Below, piece by piece: positions 1-8,433 of a DNA stretch of 64,000 nt; positions within the stretch are counted from its first letter, which is position 1, and each line of letters opens with the position of its first letter. The translations under genes were made by a program, and so were the position numbers. The stretch is from positions 29,428 through 93,427 of the forward strand of contig NZ_NFKR01000010.1 of NCBI RefSeq assembly GCF_002160495.1. The letters are read 5' to 3'. The DNA is from Erysipelatoclostridium sp. An173 (lineage in GTDB: Bacteria; Bacillota_I; Bacilli_A; Erysipelotrichales; Coprobacillaceae). The notes beneath the pieces were generated by a model. That model was not told where the DNA came from, did not search any database, and saw only the letters and a program-made list of their open reading frames with translations.

Positions 1-1263
1 GGTTTTATCAATCGTTATGATACTTTACCAATTAAAGAATTATGCTTAGTTGATATTCCTGAAGGTAAAGAAAAATTGGAAACTGTTGGGGCGTTAGCTC
101 AAAGAATGGTTAAAAAAGCTGGATTACCTATGAAAGTCACTTTATCTTATAACCGCAAGGAAGCTTTAAAAGGTGCTGATTTTGTCACAACACAAATGCG
201 TATCGGTCGTTTACCATCACGTATTTTAGATGAAAGAATTCCTATTTCTCATGGTATGATTGGTCAAGAAACAAACGGTGCTGGAGGAATGTTTAAAGCT
301 TTTAGAACTATTCCTGTTATTTTAGACATCGTAAAAGATATCCAAGAAATATGCCCAGATGCCTGGTTAATTAACTTTACAAATCCTGCAGGGATGGTTA
401 ATGAAGCAATTTATCGTTATACTGATTTTAAACGGGCAATTGGTTTATGTAATGTTCCTGTAAATATGGTAAGTGGTTTTGCAAAAATGTTAAACGCTAA
501 AGAAGAAGATGTAACAATGGAAATCCAAGGTGTTAATCACTTTATCTTTGCAACTGATGTTTTTGTAAATGGTGTTTCTCGTTTTGATGAATTATTAGAT
601 CGTTATGCAAACTTAAAAGAAGAAGATACTATTCAAATGAAAAACTTCGTTTCTTTACCATATTCACCATCATTTATCAAAGGATTAAAGGCTATTCCAT
701 GTCCTTATCATAATTATTACTTCTATACTAAAGAACAATTAGAAGAAGAACAAGAACAATTTAAAACTGGTACAGTTCGTGGTGAAGTTGTTAGTAAAAC
801 AGAGGATGAATTATTTGAATTATATGGTCATGAAGAATTAGCAGTTAAACCTAAACAATTAGAAATGCGTGGTGGTGCTAAATATTCTGATGCAGCTTGT
901 AACTTAATTCAATCTATCTATAATAATACTGGTGATATTCAATATGTTGATGTAAGAAATAATGGAGCTATTGCTGACTTACCAATGGATAGCGCTGTTG
1001 AAGTTGCTTGCCGCATTACTGCTGATGGTCCAAAACCAGTAGCAACTGGAGCATTAAAATTACCAATTAGCGGTTATGTTCATATGATGAAATCATTTGA
1101 AAGATTAGTATGTGAAGCTGCGGTTACGGGAGATCGTGATTTAGCAGTTACTGCTTTAAATATCAACCCATTATGTCCTAGTGATGCTCTTGCTAATATC
1201 GTTGTTGATGAGTTAATTGAAGCTCACAAAGAATATTTACCACAATTTACAAAAAATAAATAA
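1..1263 (+). CDS. 6-phospho-beta-glucosidase, GH4 family (5' end outside window)
   Basis: The reading frame is open from base 1, so the start codon and the first ~17 residues with the NAD-binding GGG motif lie upstream. It closely resembles CelF/LicH: LVDIPEGKEKLE, then QETNGAGG, NFTNPAG, the GLCNVP catalytic-cysteine motif, GVNH and RGGAKYSDAAC, in family order. GH4 enzymes hydrolyse phosphorylated disaccharides delivered by a PTS, using NAD+ and a divalent metal by a redox elimination mechanism in the cytoplasm. The 420 visible codons match a ~440-residue family member missing only its N-terminus. A strong hairpin follows the stop. A 6-phospho-alpha-glucosidase is less likely because the similarity runs along CelF throughout. 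Confidence 0.9.
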   Translation, partial: GFINRYDTLPIKELCLVDIPEGKEKLETVGALAQRMVKKAGLPMKVTLSYNRKEALKGADFVTTQMRIGRLPSRILDERIPISHGMIGQETNGAGGMFKAFRTIPVILDIVKDIQEICPDAWLINFTNPAGMVNEAIYRYTDFKRAIGLCNVPVNMVSGFAKMLNAKEEDVTMEIQGVNHFIFATDVFVNGVSRFDELLDRYANLKEEDTIQMKNFVSLPYSPSFIKGLKAIPCPYHNYYFYTKEQLEEEQEQFKTGTVRGEVVSKTEDELFELYGHEELAVKPKQLEMRGGAKYSDAACNLIQSIYNNTGDIQYVDVRNNGAIADLPMDSAVEVACRITADGPKPVATGALKLPISGYVHMMKSFERLVCEAAVTGDRDLAVTALNINPLCPSDALANIVVDELIEAHKEYLPQFTKNK

Positions 1264-1277
1264 TATTTTAAAAATAC

Positions 1278-1309
1278 AATAAAGACAGTTTCAAAACTGT
1301 CTTTATTGC
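1278..1309. terminator. bidirectional Rho-independent terminator between convergent genes
   Basis: A perfect 14-bp stem (AATAAAGACAGTTT, 1278-1291, with its complement at 1294-1307) lies between the GH4 stop and the convergent phosphoesterase stop at 1311. The A/T tracts at both ends could serve either direction. Confidence 0.8.
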
Positions 1310-1310
1310 T

Positions 1311-1739
1311 TTAATCAATCTTCTTTATTACTATTTCATAATTATTTTCATTTAAATACAATATTAAATATGTTAACGGTAAAGAAAATCGTTTACGACC
1401 ACAACTACCAGGATTTAAATATAATGTTTTCCCCTTTTGATAACAAGCTAATTGATGCGAATGACCATAAATATAAAAATCAACATCCTTTTTTTGATGC
1501 AATTCATGAATTAAATAAAAAGAATGACCAGCAATCTCAAAATATTCTTCTTCATTTAAATCTAAATTATCATTATTCCCTTTTACTACATAAACCTTTG
1601 TTAGTTGTTGTAGTTCATCTAATATCTCTTTTTTTACAATATCTCCTGCATGAATGATATAATCACAATCTTTTAAATCATTAATAACTACTTCTTTTAA
1701 TACATTATGAGTATCTGAAATAATTCCAATTTTTAACAT
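1311..1739 (-). CDS. YfcE/MJ0936-type metallophosphodiesterase
   Basis: 142 aa. Metal ligands are visible in family order: D9 and H11 in ISDTHN, D33 in HAGD, N56 in GNND, and the C-terminal GHSH. NPGSCGRKR near the C-terminus is also typical of the YfcE group. These small cytoplasmic enzymes hydrolyse phosphodiesters with Mn2+; the natural substrate is uncertain. AAAGGT precedes the ATG. It starts 2 bp after the stop of the next upstream gene, so it is probably co-transcribed with it and with acylphosphatase. Confidence 0.85.
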   Translation of the reverse strand: MLKIGIISDTHNVLKEVVINDLKDCDYIIHAGDIVKKEILDELQQLTKVYVVKGNNDNLDLNEEEYFEIAGHSFYLIHELHQKKDVDFYIYGHSHQLACYQKGKTLYLNPGSCGRKRFSLPLTYLILYLNENNYEIVIKKID

Positions 1740-1741
1740 CT

Positions 1742-2107
1742 TTAATCTTTACCTTTTATATTATTACTCTTTAAAAAATCCTCTAATTCCTGATTTGATA
1801 AATCTTTTTGTTTAGTATTGAAATAACGCATCGTATCTTTAACTTTGGCACTTATATAGGCATTATAATCTATTTTCTCACGGTAGATAGTATAAAACTC
1901 ATAAACATAAGCTAAACCACCTTGAGCTTTAATACTATTTTTTAACGTATCTACTATTGTTTCAAAATCAAGATTAGTAGCAATATATAAAAATACCTTA
2001 GGTCCCACAATTTTAATGATATAAATTCCATCAATATCATCATATTTTCTATTATTGATCCATTCCATTAACCTTTTATATCTTGCCGCTATTAAAACTA
2101 TTACCAC
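1742..2107 (-). CDS. conserved protein of unknown function
   Basis: 121 aa. The best start is GTG at 2107, preceded by an AGAAAGGG ribosome site; an internal ATG at residue 14 is possible. I do not recognise a family. It is a mixed alpha/beta soluble protein, with hydrophobic strands (GIYIIKIVGPKVFLYIAT) and a lysine-rich C-terminus, and no signal peptide. It sits between acylphosphatase and the YfcE-like gene on one strand with short gaps (22 and 2 bp), so a shared operon is likely. Confidence 0.6.
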   Translation of the reverse strand: MVIVLIAARYKRLMEWINNRKYDDIDGIYIIKIVGPKVFLYIATNLDFETIVDTLKNSIKAQGGLAYVYEFYTIYREKIDYNAYISAKVKDTMRYFNTKQKDLSNQELEDFLKSNNIKGKD

Positions 2108-2129
2108 AACATATTACCCTTTCTTTATA

Positions 2130-2402
2130 TTAATATTTAATTTCAAATGAATGTTCTGAAGGTTGTATCGTTAAATCTTCAACTTCTATATTATCAATAA
2201 TAATATAACGAATATTTTGCATTTCCTTTATTAATTGTTGTATCTTAGTTTCTTCACCTTGAAAACAAGCCTCAACTGAACCATCATAAAGATTACGGAC
2301 CCAGCCAGTTAAATTAAGCGCAGTTGCTTTTTGATATGTAGTAAAACGAAAACCAACGCCTTGAACTCGTCCTTTAAAAATATAATGTTTTCTAACAAGC
2401 AT
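2130..2402 (-). CDS. acyP: acylphosphatase
   Basis: 90 aa, the standard family length. The N-terminal signature GRVQGVGFRF carries the phosphate-binding loop and catalytic Arg, and WVRNLYDGSVE carries the catalytic Asn. The enzyme hydrolyses carboxyl-phosphate bonds of acylphosphates. A strong AGGAGG site precedes the ATG. It is first in a three-gene minus-strand operon with the unknown gene and the YfcE-like gene. Confidence 0.92.
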   Translation of the reverse strand: MLVRKHYIFKGRVQGVGFRFTTYQKATALNLTGWVRNLYDGSVEACFQGEETKIQQLIKEMQNIRYIIIDNIEVEDLTIQPSEHSFEIKY

Positions 2403-2460
2403 ATAAGTAACCTCCTAACCATGCAATAATTATATCACAAATATAACTTTATATAGCATA

Positions 2461-2496
2461 ATAAAAGCACCTCTATTTTAAATAGAAGTGCTAGTT
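2461..2496. terminator. hairpin terminator upstream of the IS66 element
   Basis: An inverted repeat of about 13 bp (AGCACCTCTATTT and AAATAGAAGTGCT) with flanking A and T runs lies between acyP and the left end of the IS66 element. It probably ended transcription of the IS3-type gene that the IS66 element interrupts. Confidence 0.6.
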
Positions 2497-2700
2497 TTTA
2501 AACTGATTTAACTTACGAGTTTTCTTTGTTACTATATATAAAATTGTAAGTGGTCTATAATTAACACACTTAAAATTTAATGTAAATCCAATTAAAATAT
2601 GAATGTAAATTTTATTAAAAATCTTATTTTATCTCATAAAACCAATATTTTTAGACCTGTTTATGGTATAATTTTTGTCATAGAAAGGTGTTGATTTTTG

Positions 2701-4305
2701 ATGGATTTTTCCACTATGTCCAGAAAACAGCTAGAACAGTTTGCTGAAGATTATTATCAAAAATACCAGAATGCCCAGCATAATGCTGAATTATATCTTA
2801 ATCAGCTGAATAGATTAAAAAATGACAAATATGGTAAAAAATCTGAAAAGATATCTACCATTCAACCAACTCTTGATCTATTTGATGAGGCTGATGAACT
2901 GGCAGCTGCTGATGAATATAATGAAAAACGAATCAATGTCAAAAGCCATTCTCGCAAACCAAAAATCAATGCTATGAATCATCTTCCTGAAGATATTGAA
3001 ACAGAAGTCATTGAACATGACACTGAAGACAAAACATGTTCCAAATGCGGTGGTCAGCTACATCTGATGAATGTCATCGAGAGAAAAGAACTTGTAGTCA
3101 TCCCCCGAAAAGTTAAATTACGAATTCATAAGATATACGAATACGGTTGTAGAAACTGTGAAAAGAATGATGATTGCGGAATCATAAAAGCACCAGGACC
3201 ACAACTATTATTTGATAAATCACCAGTTTCGATAGAAACCGTGGGTTATCTGATGGATATGAAATATAATCTTGGAGTGCCATTAAAAAGAATTGAATCT
3301 GCAATGAAAGTAGAGGGGATAATATTTCCCAGAAACACATATGCAAGATGGATGATCGAAACAGCCAAAAAATATTTAATGGTTATCTATGATCATCTTC
3401 ACAAAAAGCTGCTTGATCATGATCTGATCATGGCCGACGAAACACATTACAGGATATATGGTGAAAAAGGGAAAAAACGTCTAGGAAAGACATATATATG
3501 GATCTATAGAACAGGGCCATATGTTAAACACCCAATAATTCTTTACCAATATGATGGAGGAAGGAATGGCAATATACCAAAATCATTTTTAACAGAATAC
3601 AGCGGGTATCTATTGACCGACGACTATTCAGGATACAATAAAGTAACGAATGTAACACGCTGTCTTTGTCATGCCCACAGCAGACGCAAATATGTTGAAA
3701 ATATCAAAGGTAAGGGGAAAAATGTTCATGAGGATATGCCAGAGATAAAAATTGTAGAAATGTACAAAGAAGTATTCAAGGCAGATAAAAAACTCTTAGA
3801 AAAGTATCAGGATAATTATGATAAGATCAGGGAACTGCGAAATCAGGATTTAAATGAAAATGGTGAAGATATCAGCGTAAAGGCGAAACTTGATGATCTT
3901 TATAAATATCTGGAAAAGCTGTATGATGAAGTCATGCCAGGCAGTCCGCTTTATCAGGCACTAAGCTATAGCATAAGCAATAAAGAATGGCTGTATAATT
4001 TTCTAGATGATGGACGAATTCCATTAACCAATAATTTGACGGAATTGAGTGTAAAACCAGTCATCAACGTAAGAAAATCAGCAATATTCTTTGGCAGTCC
4101 TGATGGTGCAAGAAGCAGTGCGTGTATCTTATCGCTGATACAGACAGCCAAGGAAAATGGTATATCTCCATACCGATATATCTGCACGGTATTAAAATAT
4201 ATGGTTGAGCGAAAGGATGATTCTGGAAACATAAACATAAACGAAGATGAACTGGAATCATTAATGCCATGGAACATAAAGAAAGCTCAGGTATCAAAAA
4301 CTTGA
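2701..4305 (+). CDS. tnpC: IS66 transposase TnpC
   Basis: 534 aa from ATG 2701; an in-frame TTG lies at 2698. GAAAGGTG lies about 10 bases upstream. Domains in order: an N-terminal coiled coil (~15-45) with the IS66 leucine-zipper/KYGKKSEK motif, a zinc-finger region (CSKCGG ... CRNCEKNDDC, ~112-160), and the DDE transposase core with MADETHYRIYG, YLLTDDYSGYN, CLCHAHSRRK and LTNNLTELSVKP with FFGSPDGA. The length is normal and no frameshift is seen, so it may be active. It is transcribed towards tnpB, with a shared terminator at the stop codon. Confidence 0.93.
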   Translation: MDFSTMSRKQLEQFAEDYYQKYQNAQHNAELYLNQLNRLKNDKYGKKSEKISTIQPTLDLFDEADELAAADEYNEKRINVKSHSRKPKINAMNHLPEDIETEVIEHDTEDKTCSKCGGQLHLMNVIERKELVVIPRKVKLRIHKIYEYGCRNCEKNDDCGIIKAPGPQLLFDKSPVSIETVGYLMDMKYNLGVPLKRIESAMKVEGIIFPRNTYARWMIETAKKYLMVIYDHLHKKLLDHDLIMADETHYRIYGEKGKKRLGKTYIWIYRTGPYVKHPIILYQYDGGRNGNIPKSFLTEYSGYLLTDDYSGYNKVTNVTRCLCHAHSRRKYVENIKGKGKNVHEDMPEIKIVEMYKEVFKADKKLLEKYQDNYDKIRELRNQDLNENGEDISVKAKLDDLYKYLEKLYDEVMPGSPLYQALSYSISNKEWLYNFLDDGRIPLTNNLTELSVKPVINVRKSAIFFGSPDGARSSACILSLIQTAKENGISPYRYICTVLKYMVERKDDSGNININEDELESLMPWNIKKAQVSKT

Positions 4306-4314
4306 TACCTTTTT
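4289..4314. terminator. bidirectional terminator between tnpC and tnpB
   Basis: AGGTATCAA (4289-4297) pairs with TTGATACCT (4302-4310) and is followed by a T run. The hairpin overlaps the tnpC stop codon. The same hairpin is kept in the deleted copy at ~52910, which supports a real role in this convergent element. Confidence 0.75.
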
Positions 4315-4323
4315 GAGCCTGGA

Positions 4324-4680
4324 TCAAAAGATCCTTTGCTTCATTTCATGGAATGCTTTGGACTGATGAATACTTAAACCATCAAGCAGCCAGCTAAGCT
4401 GCTTTTTAGTGATCAGCATAGCTTCGTTTTCATCATTGGGCCATTGATATTTAGATTTGTCGGTAACGGTCTTAGTATAAAGTTCAAAACCATTGATGCA
4501 CCAGTGAAGAACCTTAATCGATTTCCTGGTTCTATTGGAAAAGATAAACACAGCATCAGAAAAGGGATCAAGATCGTAGATATCCCTAACCATAGCGGCT
4601 AGAGAAAGCATCCCTTTTCTAAAATCAGTGCGACCAGTAATGATGTAAATACGTTTGACATTGTTGACATCAAGAATCAT
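4324..4680 (-). CDS. tnpB: IS66 accessory protein TnpB
   Basis: 118 aa, normal length. Contains the TnpB core: IYIITGRTDFRKGMLSLAAMV, DPFSDAVFIFSNRTRKSIKVLHW and the FELYTKT region. TnpB is a small accessory protein needed for IS66 transposition; its biochemical role is not settled. It lies downstream of tnpA on the minus strand and converges on tnpC. A second, truncated copy of this gene is at 52628-52888 with almost identical sequence. Confidence 0.92.
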   Translation of the reverse strand: MILDVNNVKRIYIITGRTDFRKGMLSLAAMVRDIYDLDPFSDAVFIFSNRTRKSIKVLHWCINGFELYTKTVTDKSKYQWPNDENEAMLITKKQLSWLLDGLSIHQSKAFHEMKQRIF

Positions 4681-4714
4681 AGGATAAGCATCTGATAACA
4701 GATCTAAGCAGTTC

Positions 4715-4972
4715 TTAATCGAAACCAGGGAAAAGCTTTAATCTAAAACCATTATATTCCAATTGGATGAAAGAATTTTTGTTCATACTAATAGATCTAA
4801 GCTCAATTACTTTTTTAGTATGATCAGATTTTTGCTTATGATAATGATATTTCATATCATCAATGGAAACATGATGACGATTACAGAAATCGATCATAGA
4901 TATAAAGTTCTGGTTGGATTTGTATTGATCGATCAAAGCATTCCAGTCAATTGTTTCGTTATTTTTATTCAT
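4715..4972 (-). CDS. tnpA: IS66 accessory protein TnpA (OrfA)
   Basis: 85 aa. First gene at the right end of the IS66 element, in the position of IS66 orfA. It has an N-terminal helical region (NAL..YKSN....DFCNRHHVS) resembling the HTH of IS66 OrfA, and a C-terminal FIQLEYNGFRLKLFPGFD. The start ATG at 4972 follows a strong AAAGGAGG site buried in a potential hairpin (arms 4974-4984 and 5014-5024). Confidence 0.75.
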   Translation of the reverse strand: MNKNNETIDWNALIDQYKSNQNFISMIDFCNRHHVSIDDMKYHYHKQKSDHTKKVIELRSISMNKNSFIQLEYNGFRLKLFPGFD

Positions 4973-4973
4973 T

Positions 4974-5024
4974 ATAAGTGAACCTCCTTTGCGAGTATTA
5001 TCTCACAATCATCGGTTCACTTAT
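4974..5024 (-). promoter_or_regulatory. 5' UTR hairpin that can sequester the tnpA ribosome site
   Basis: On the minus strand ATAAGTGAACC (5024-5014) is complementary to GGTTCACTTAT (4984-4974), with a 29-base loop. The second arm overlaps the AGGAGG of tnpA. This can block translation on transcripts entering from outside the element, a known protection against impinging transcription in other IS families; the role here is inference. Confidence 0.5.
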
Positions 5025-5049
5025 AGTGTGTTAATTATAGACCACTTAC

Positions 5050-5186
5050 AGCCATTTATGGACTGTGCTGTCAGCAATACCAAATTGTTTAGCAACAGCT
5101 ACTTTAGATTTATTTGGATGCTCCAACACATATTGTACTACTCCTTGTTTAAATTCATCTGTAAATATTGGTTTAGTCATTGTCAT
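5050..5186 (-). pseudogene. truncated IS3-type OrfA (N-terminal part)
   Basis: About 45 codons starting MTMTKPIFTDEFKQGVVQ, with AVAKQFGIADSTVHKWL as helix-turn-helix: the start of a Transposase_8 (IS3/IS911 OrfA) protein. An AAAGAGGT site precedes the ATG at 5186. The frame is cut at 5049 by the IS66 terminal repeat, and no remainder is recognised on the other side (2460-2545). Confidence 0.8.
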
Positions 5187-5252
5187 ATACCTCTTTCCTG
5201 TTTTTTGATTTAAGCTTATGACATTGTACCATATACTAGCTAGTTCTTCCAT

Positions 5253-5686
5253 TTAACCGGTACAGTTTTTATTCTAGTATCAATAACTTATAAGATGCTG
5301 AAAGACTAAAGTTAACCTTTGTCTCTTTAATGTGAAATTTAATTTTTTATTTTAGAAATTAATATATTGTTATCGACAAGGGTTAATAAATTTGGGGAAA
5401 TATGAAAAATAATGCAAAATAATTATAAAAATAGACTATAATAGAGCATATAGGTACTGATTGTGAGTTTAAAGATCTTTGGTAAGTATTAATTATGTGT
5501 TAAATATAAATATTATTTTTTATTTGATTGATTTTAGAAAACGTAATTGTTTAAGGAACTAAGTTTTATCTTTAGTATAATTTATAAATCACAAATGTAA
5601 GAATTATACTTTATTGTTATGAATTTAGTTATGATTATAACAAATTAACTTAAAAAATATGTTATTACTAGAAAGGTGATGTGATT
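5253..5686. other. intergenic region upstream of the GHKL operon
   Basis: 434 bp without a supportable gene. Very AT-rich, with a possible -10 TATAAT near 5450 but no convincing -35. A GAAAGGTG ribosome site at its 3' end serves the GHKL gene. Confidence 0.4.
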
Positions 5687-7591
5687 ATGGAAGAATGGAA
5701 TTTTCCTGCTGCAAACGGATTAGGTATACAAGGAATTTCAAATAGTGGTGTTGAAACATTTAAAGGAAAAATAATGGAATCTTTAACCAGGGAGATTTGT
5801 CAGAATTCATTAGATGCTACTAATGGATGCAAACCAGTAAAATTGGAATTTTATAAATCTACAATCCCAAAAGAATTTTTTCCTGGTTACGTAACATTGA
5901 AAGAGTATATGTATGATGCAAAAAGATATTGGGAACATAGGGGAAATAAAAAGTCTATAGATTTCTTTAATCATGCATGCAAGGTTCTTGAGTCTGAATA
6001 TATTCCTGTTTTGCGTATAAGTGATTTTAATACAACAGGATTAACAGGCAGTGATGATAAAGAAGAAAATTCATCATGGTTTAGTATGGTTTGTTCCGAA
6101 GGAGTATCAAATAAGACAGGATCCAATAGTGGTAGCTATGGGATTGGTAAATCTTCTATTTATGCTGCATCATCTTTACGTACAGTTTTCTTTAACACTT
6201 ATGATAAGGATGGAAAATCTGCGGCACAAGGTGTTTCTAAATTAGCTACTTTTATAACAAATGGAGAGAAAAAGTTTGGTAATGGATTTTATGGAGTTTT
6301 ACAGTCAGATGGATCAACAACATGTTGTGAGACGATTGATGAATTAGATGAAATCAATTATAGAAGTGAATATGGAACTGATATATTTATTATGGGATTT
6401 AATGATTATTCAGATTGGCAAGATAAAATCATCATATCACTTTTAGAAAACTTCCTCTTGGCAATTTACAATTCTGAATTAGAAGTAAAAATTCAAGATG
6501 TAATAGTGAATAAAAATAGTCTAAAAGAACTATTAGAAAAATACAAAGACAAACCTGATGGATGCGCTTCTGCTTTTAATTATTATCAAGTTTTACTGTC
6601 TGATGAAGAAGTATATGAAAATACTAATCTTTTTGATGGAATAACTGGAAAGGTAAAATTGAAAATCAAAATTTTTAAAGATTCACTTGCTAATAGAACG
6701 GTATTAATGTCAAGAAGTAATGGCATGAAATTATTTGATAAAAATCGTATTTCTAAAAGTATTCAATTTTCTGCAATCCTAACAATGGAAGGAGAAAAAT
6801 TAAATCAATATTTTGCTAGAATGGAAGATCCTACCCATACGTGTTGGCAGCCAGATCGTTATGACCATGAAAAAAATATAAAAAAGGCAGAAAAAGTTCT
6901 TAAAACTTTAAACAAATGGATTAAGGATACGATAGTTCAAAAAGGTACTGAGAGTTACGGAGAAGAAATTGATATTAAAGGATTGGAAGGTTTACTACCA
7001 GAATTCTACGAATTATCTAAAGATAAGAAAAAACATGAATCTTTAGAAAATAAAAAGTCTAAAGTTACAATTAATAAAAAAGATAAAGTAAAACAATCGA
7101 TTAATTATAAGACTTCATCAAATGAAAATTCATATTATGAATATGAAGATACTGGATCGTTAGATGATAATGGAGAATATGATACAAAAGATGTACCTCG
7201 TAATGATCATAGTAAAAATAAAAACGGTGAAGGAGCGCCTCATCAAGGAAATGACAAGGATGGGAATAGGCCAATTATAAAGTTTTCAGAAGTGAATAAT
7301 TATAAAAAACGTATTTTTATAAGTGACATTAATAAAAATGAATATACGATTAAATTATTGGTAAATCAAAATATAGAAGATTACAGATTGCAAGTTTATA
7401 TTTCAGGAGAAACAACAAATGTTGAGGCTAACATTCTGTCTGCAACCTCTGACGGAAGAAATTTAAAAGTTACTCAAAATACAATACATATCGGGAGAAT
7501 ATACAAAGGATTTTTTAAAATAATTCGATTTTCAATAGAATCAGACTACCAATGTAATTTGGAGGTGAAATTATATGCAAATAAGAAATAG
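5687..7591 (+). CDS. GHKL (MutL/MORC-like) ATPase of a putative defence operon
   Basis: 634 aa from ATG 5687, chosen because GAAAGGTG is 8 bases upstream; the GTG at 5681 is too close. The N-terminal GHKL ATPase motifs are clear: REICQNSLDA (N box), LRISDFNTTGL (G1), and GSYGIGKSSIYAASS (G2 lid). The middle (~250-440) resembles a transducer region, a lysine-rich low-complexity linker follows (~440-525), and a beta-rich domain lies at the C-terminus. Such stand-alone ATPases occur in MutL/MORC-type restriction-like systems. The stop overlaps the next start by 17 bases, so the genes are coupled. Exact system unknown. Confidence 0.75.
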   Translation: MEEWNFPAANGLGIQGISNSGVETFKGKIMESLTREICQNSLDATNGCKPVKLEFYKSTIPKEFFPGYVTLKEYMYDAKRYWEHRGNKKSIDFFNHACKVLESEYIPVLRISDFNTTGLTGSDDKEENSSWFSMVCSEGVSNKTGSNSGSYGIGKSSIYAASSLRTVFFNTYDKDGKSAAQGVSKLATFITNGEKKFGNGFYGVLQSDGSTTCCETIDELDEINYRSEYGTDIFIMGFNDYSDWQDKIIISLLENFLLAIYNSELEVKIQDVIVNKNSLKELLEKYKDKPDGCASAFNYYQVLLSDEEVYENTNLFDGITGKVKLKIKIFKDSLANRTVLMSRSNGMKLFDKNRISKSIQFSAILTMEGEKLNQYFARMEDPTHTCWQPDRYDHEKNIKKAEKVLKTLNKWIKDTIVQKGTESYGEEIDIKGLEGLLPEFYELSKDKKKHESLENKKSKVTINKKDKVKQSINYKTSSNENSYYEYEDTGSLDDNGEYDTKDVPRNDHSKNKNGEGAPHQGNDKDGNRPIIKFSEVNNYKKRIFISDINKNEYTIKLLVNQNIEDYRLQVYISGETTNVEANILSATSDGRNLKVTQNTIHIGRIYKGFFKIIRFSIESDYQCNLEVKLYANKK

Positions 7592-8432
7592 GCTATTTTC
7601 ATATCCTGTTTATTCTAGTGACGTTGATGATTATATTGTAAATGAATTTGCCTTTGAATATAATATAGAAAATGATGAAGAATCAATAAAGATTATTTAT
7701 ACAACCAAAATTTCAAACAAATTTATTTTAAATGGAATTGATAAAGAAGATATAAAACTAACCATTCTTGTTGAATGTTCAAAAACTGCGTATAGACAAT
7801 TATTTATATTAAATGATTTGAAAGGTGTTATCGAGATAGCCTCACATTTGTTGTCCGCAAAAGTTGAAATATGTTGTTTATTACTAGCAAATAAAAATTT
7901 CATCATAAATAAAGAAAGTGGTATTAGTTCAGATTATTTGGACGCATCATTCAGTATAAATAGAGGGTATATCGTAGGATATGATAATGCTTATGCTTTT
8001 ATAGTTGATAAGGATAAAGAAGAAAATTATAAATCCTCATCAATCATCTCTGTAGTAAAAAAACTAGATTTGGATGATTACATGGATGTGGATTTAGAAA
8101 ATGATAATAAAATTAAAATTCAATTAGGGGATGAAATGTATCAATATTTTGTTCAATTACAAGGACAAGATAAGCTACCGGTTATACATAGTATGATCGT
8201 TCTTCCGGTTTTAGTATATGTGATTGATCAAATTAAGGATTATACAATGAGAGAAACTTATGAAGATCGTTATTGGTATAGATGTATTGCTAAACAATTA
8301 GAAATATTAAATATTGGTATTGATAGTCAGATTTTTGAAAGTAAATCGTCAGTGTCTATTGCACAAGAACTATTAAAAGCTCCGATTAAAAATGCATTGT
8401 ATGATTTGACATCAGTAGAAGGAGGGGATTAG
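7575..8432 (+). CDS. unknown protein, second gene of the GHKL operon
   Basis: 285 aa. GGAGGTGAAATTAT precedes ATG 7575, inside the end of the ATPase gene. No family recognised. The N-terminal two-thirds looks beta-rich (RLFSYPVYSSD..DYIVNEF, TILVECS, VEICCLLLAN); the C-terminal third is helical with a conserved-looking VIHSMIVLPVLVYVIDQIK and DRYWYRCIAKQLE. There is no signal peptide and no nuclease motif I can identify. Tight coupling on both sides (overlap upstream, 1 bp before the DUF6339-like gene) implies a shared function. Confidence 0.65.
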   Translation: MQIRNRLFSYPVYSSDVDDYIVNEFAFEYNIENDEESIKIIYTTKISNKFILNGIDKEDIKLTILVECSKTAYRQLFILNDLKGVIEIASHLLSAKVEICCLLLANKNFIINKESGISSDYLDASFSINRGYIVGYDNAYAFIVDKDKEENYKSSSIISVVKKLDLDDYMDVDLENDNKIKIQLGDEMYQYFVQLQGQDKLPVIHSMIVLPVLVYVIDQIKDYTMRETYEDRYWYRCIAKQLEILNIGIDSQIFESKSSVSIAQELLKAPIKNALYDLTSVEGGD

Positions 8433-8433
8433 A

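Larger units (their letters stand above)
2546..5049. mobile_element. IS66-family element, complete, 2504 bp
   Basis: Perfect 25-bp terminal inverted repeats, beginning GTAAGTGGTCTATAA, lie at 2546-2570 and 5025-5049. The GTAA start is typical of IS66. It carries tnpC on + and tnpA/tnpB on -, convergent, whereas most IS66 elements have all three genes in one direction. No 8-bp target duplication is seen (left flank ATAAAATT, right flank AGCCATTT), so flanks may have rearranged. The right end lies inside an IS3-type orfA remnant. A deleted relative with the same convergent layout lies at 52490-53055. Confidence 0.9.

Noticed and set aside
1370..1657. 95-codon ORF opposite the phosphoesterase gene
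   Set aside because: Opposite-strand shadow of a clear metallophosphoesterase with all metal ligands.
2538..2545. Target-site duplication of the IS66 element
   Set aside because: The left 8 bp (ATAAAATT) do not match the right 8 bp (AGCCATTT).
3966..4327. Antisense ORFs within tnpC
   Set aside because: Shadows of the IS66 transposase frame, with no ribosome site and no family resemblance.
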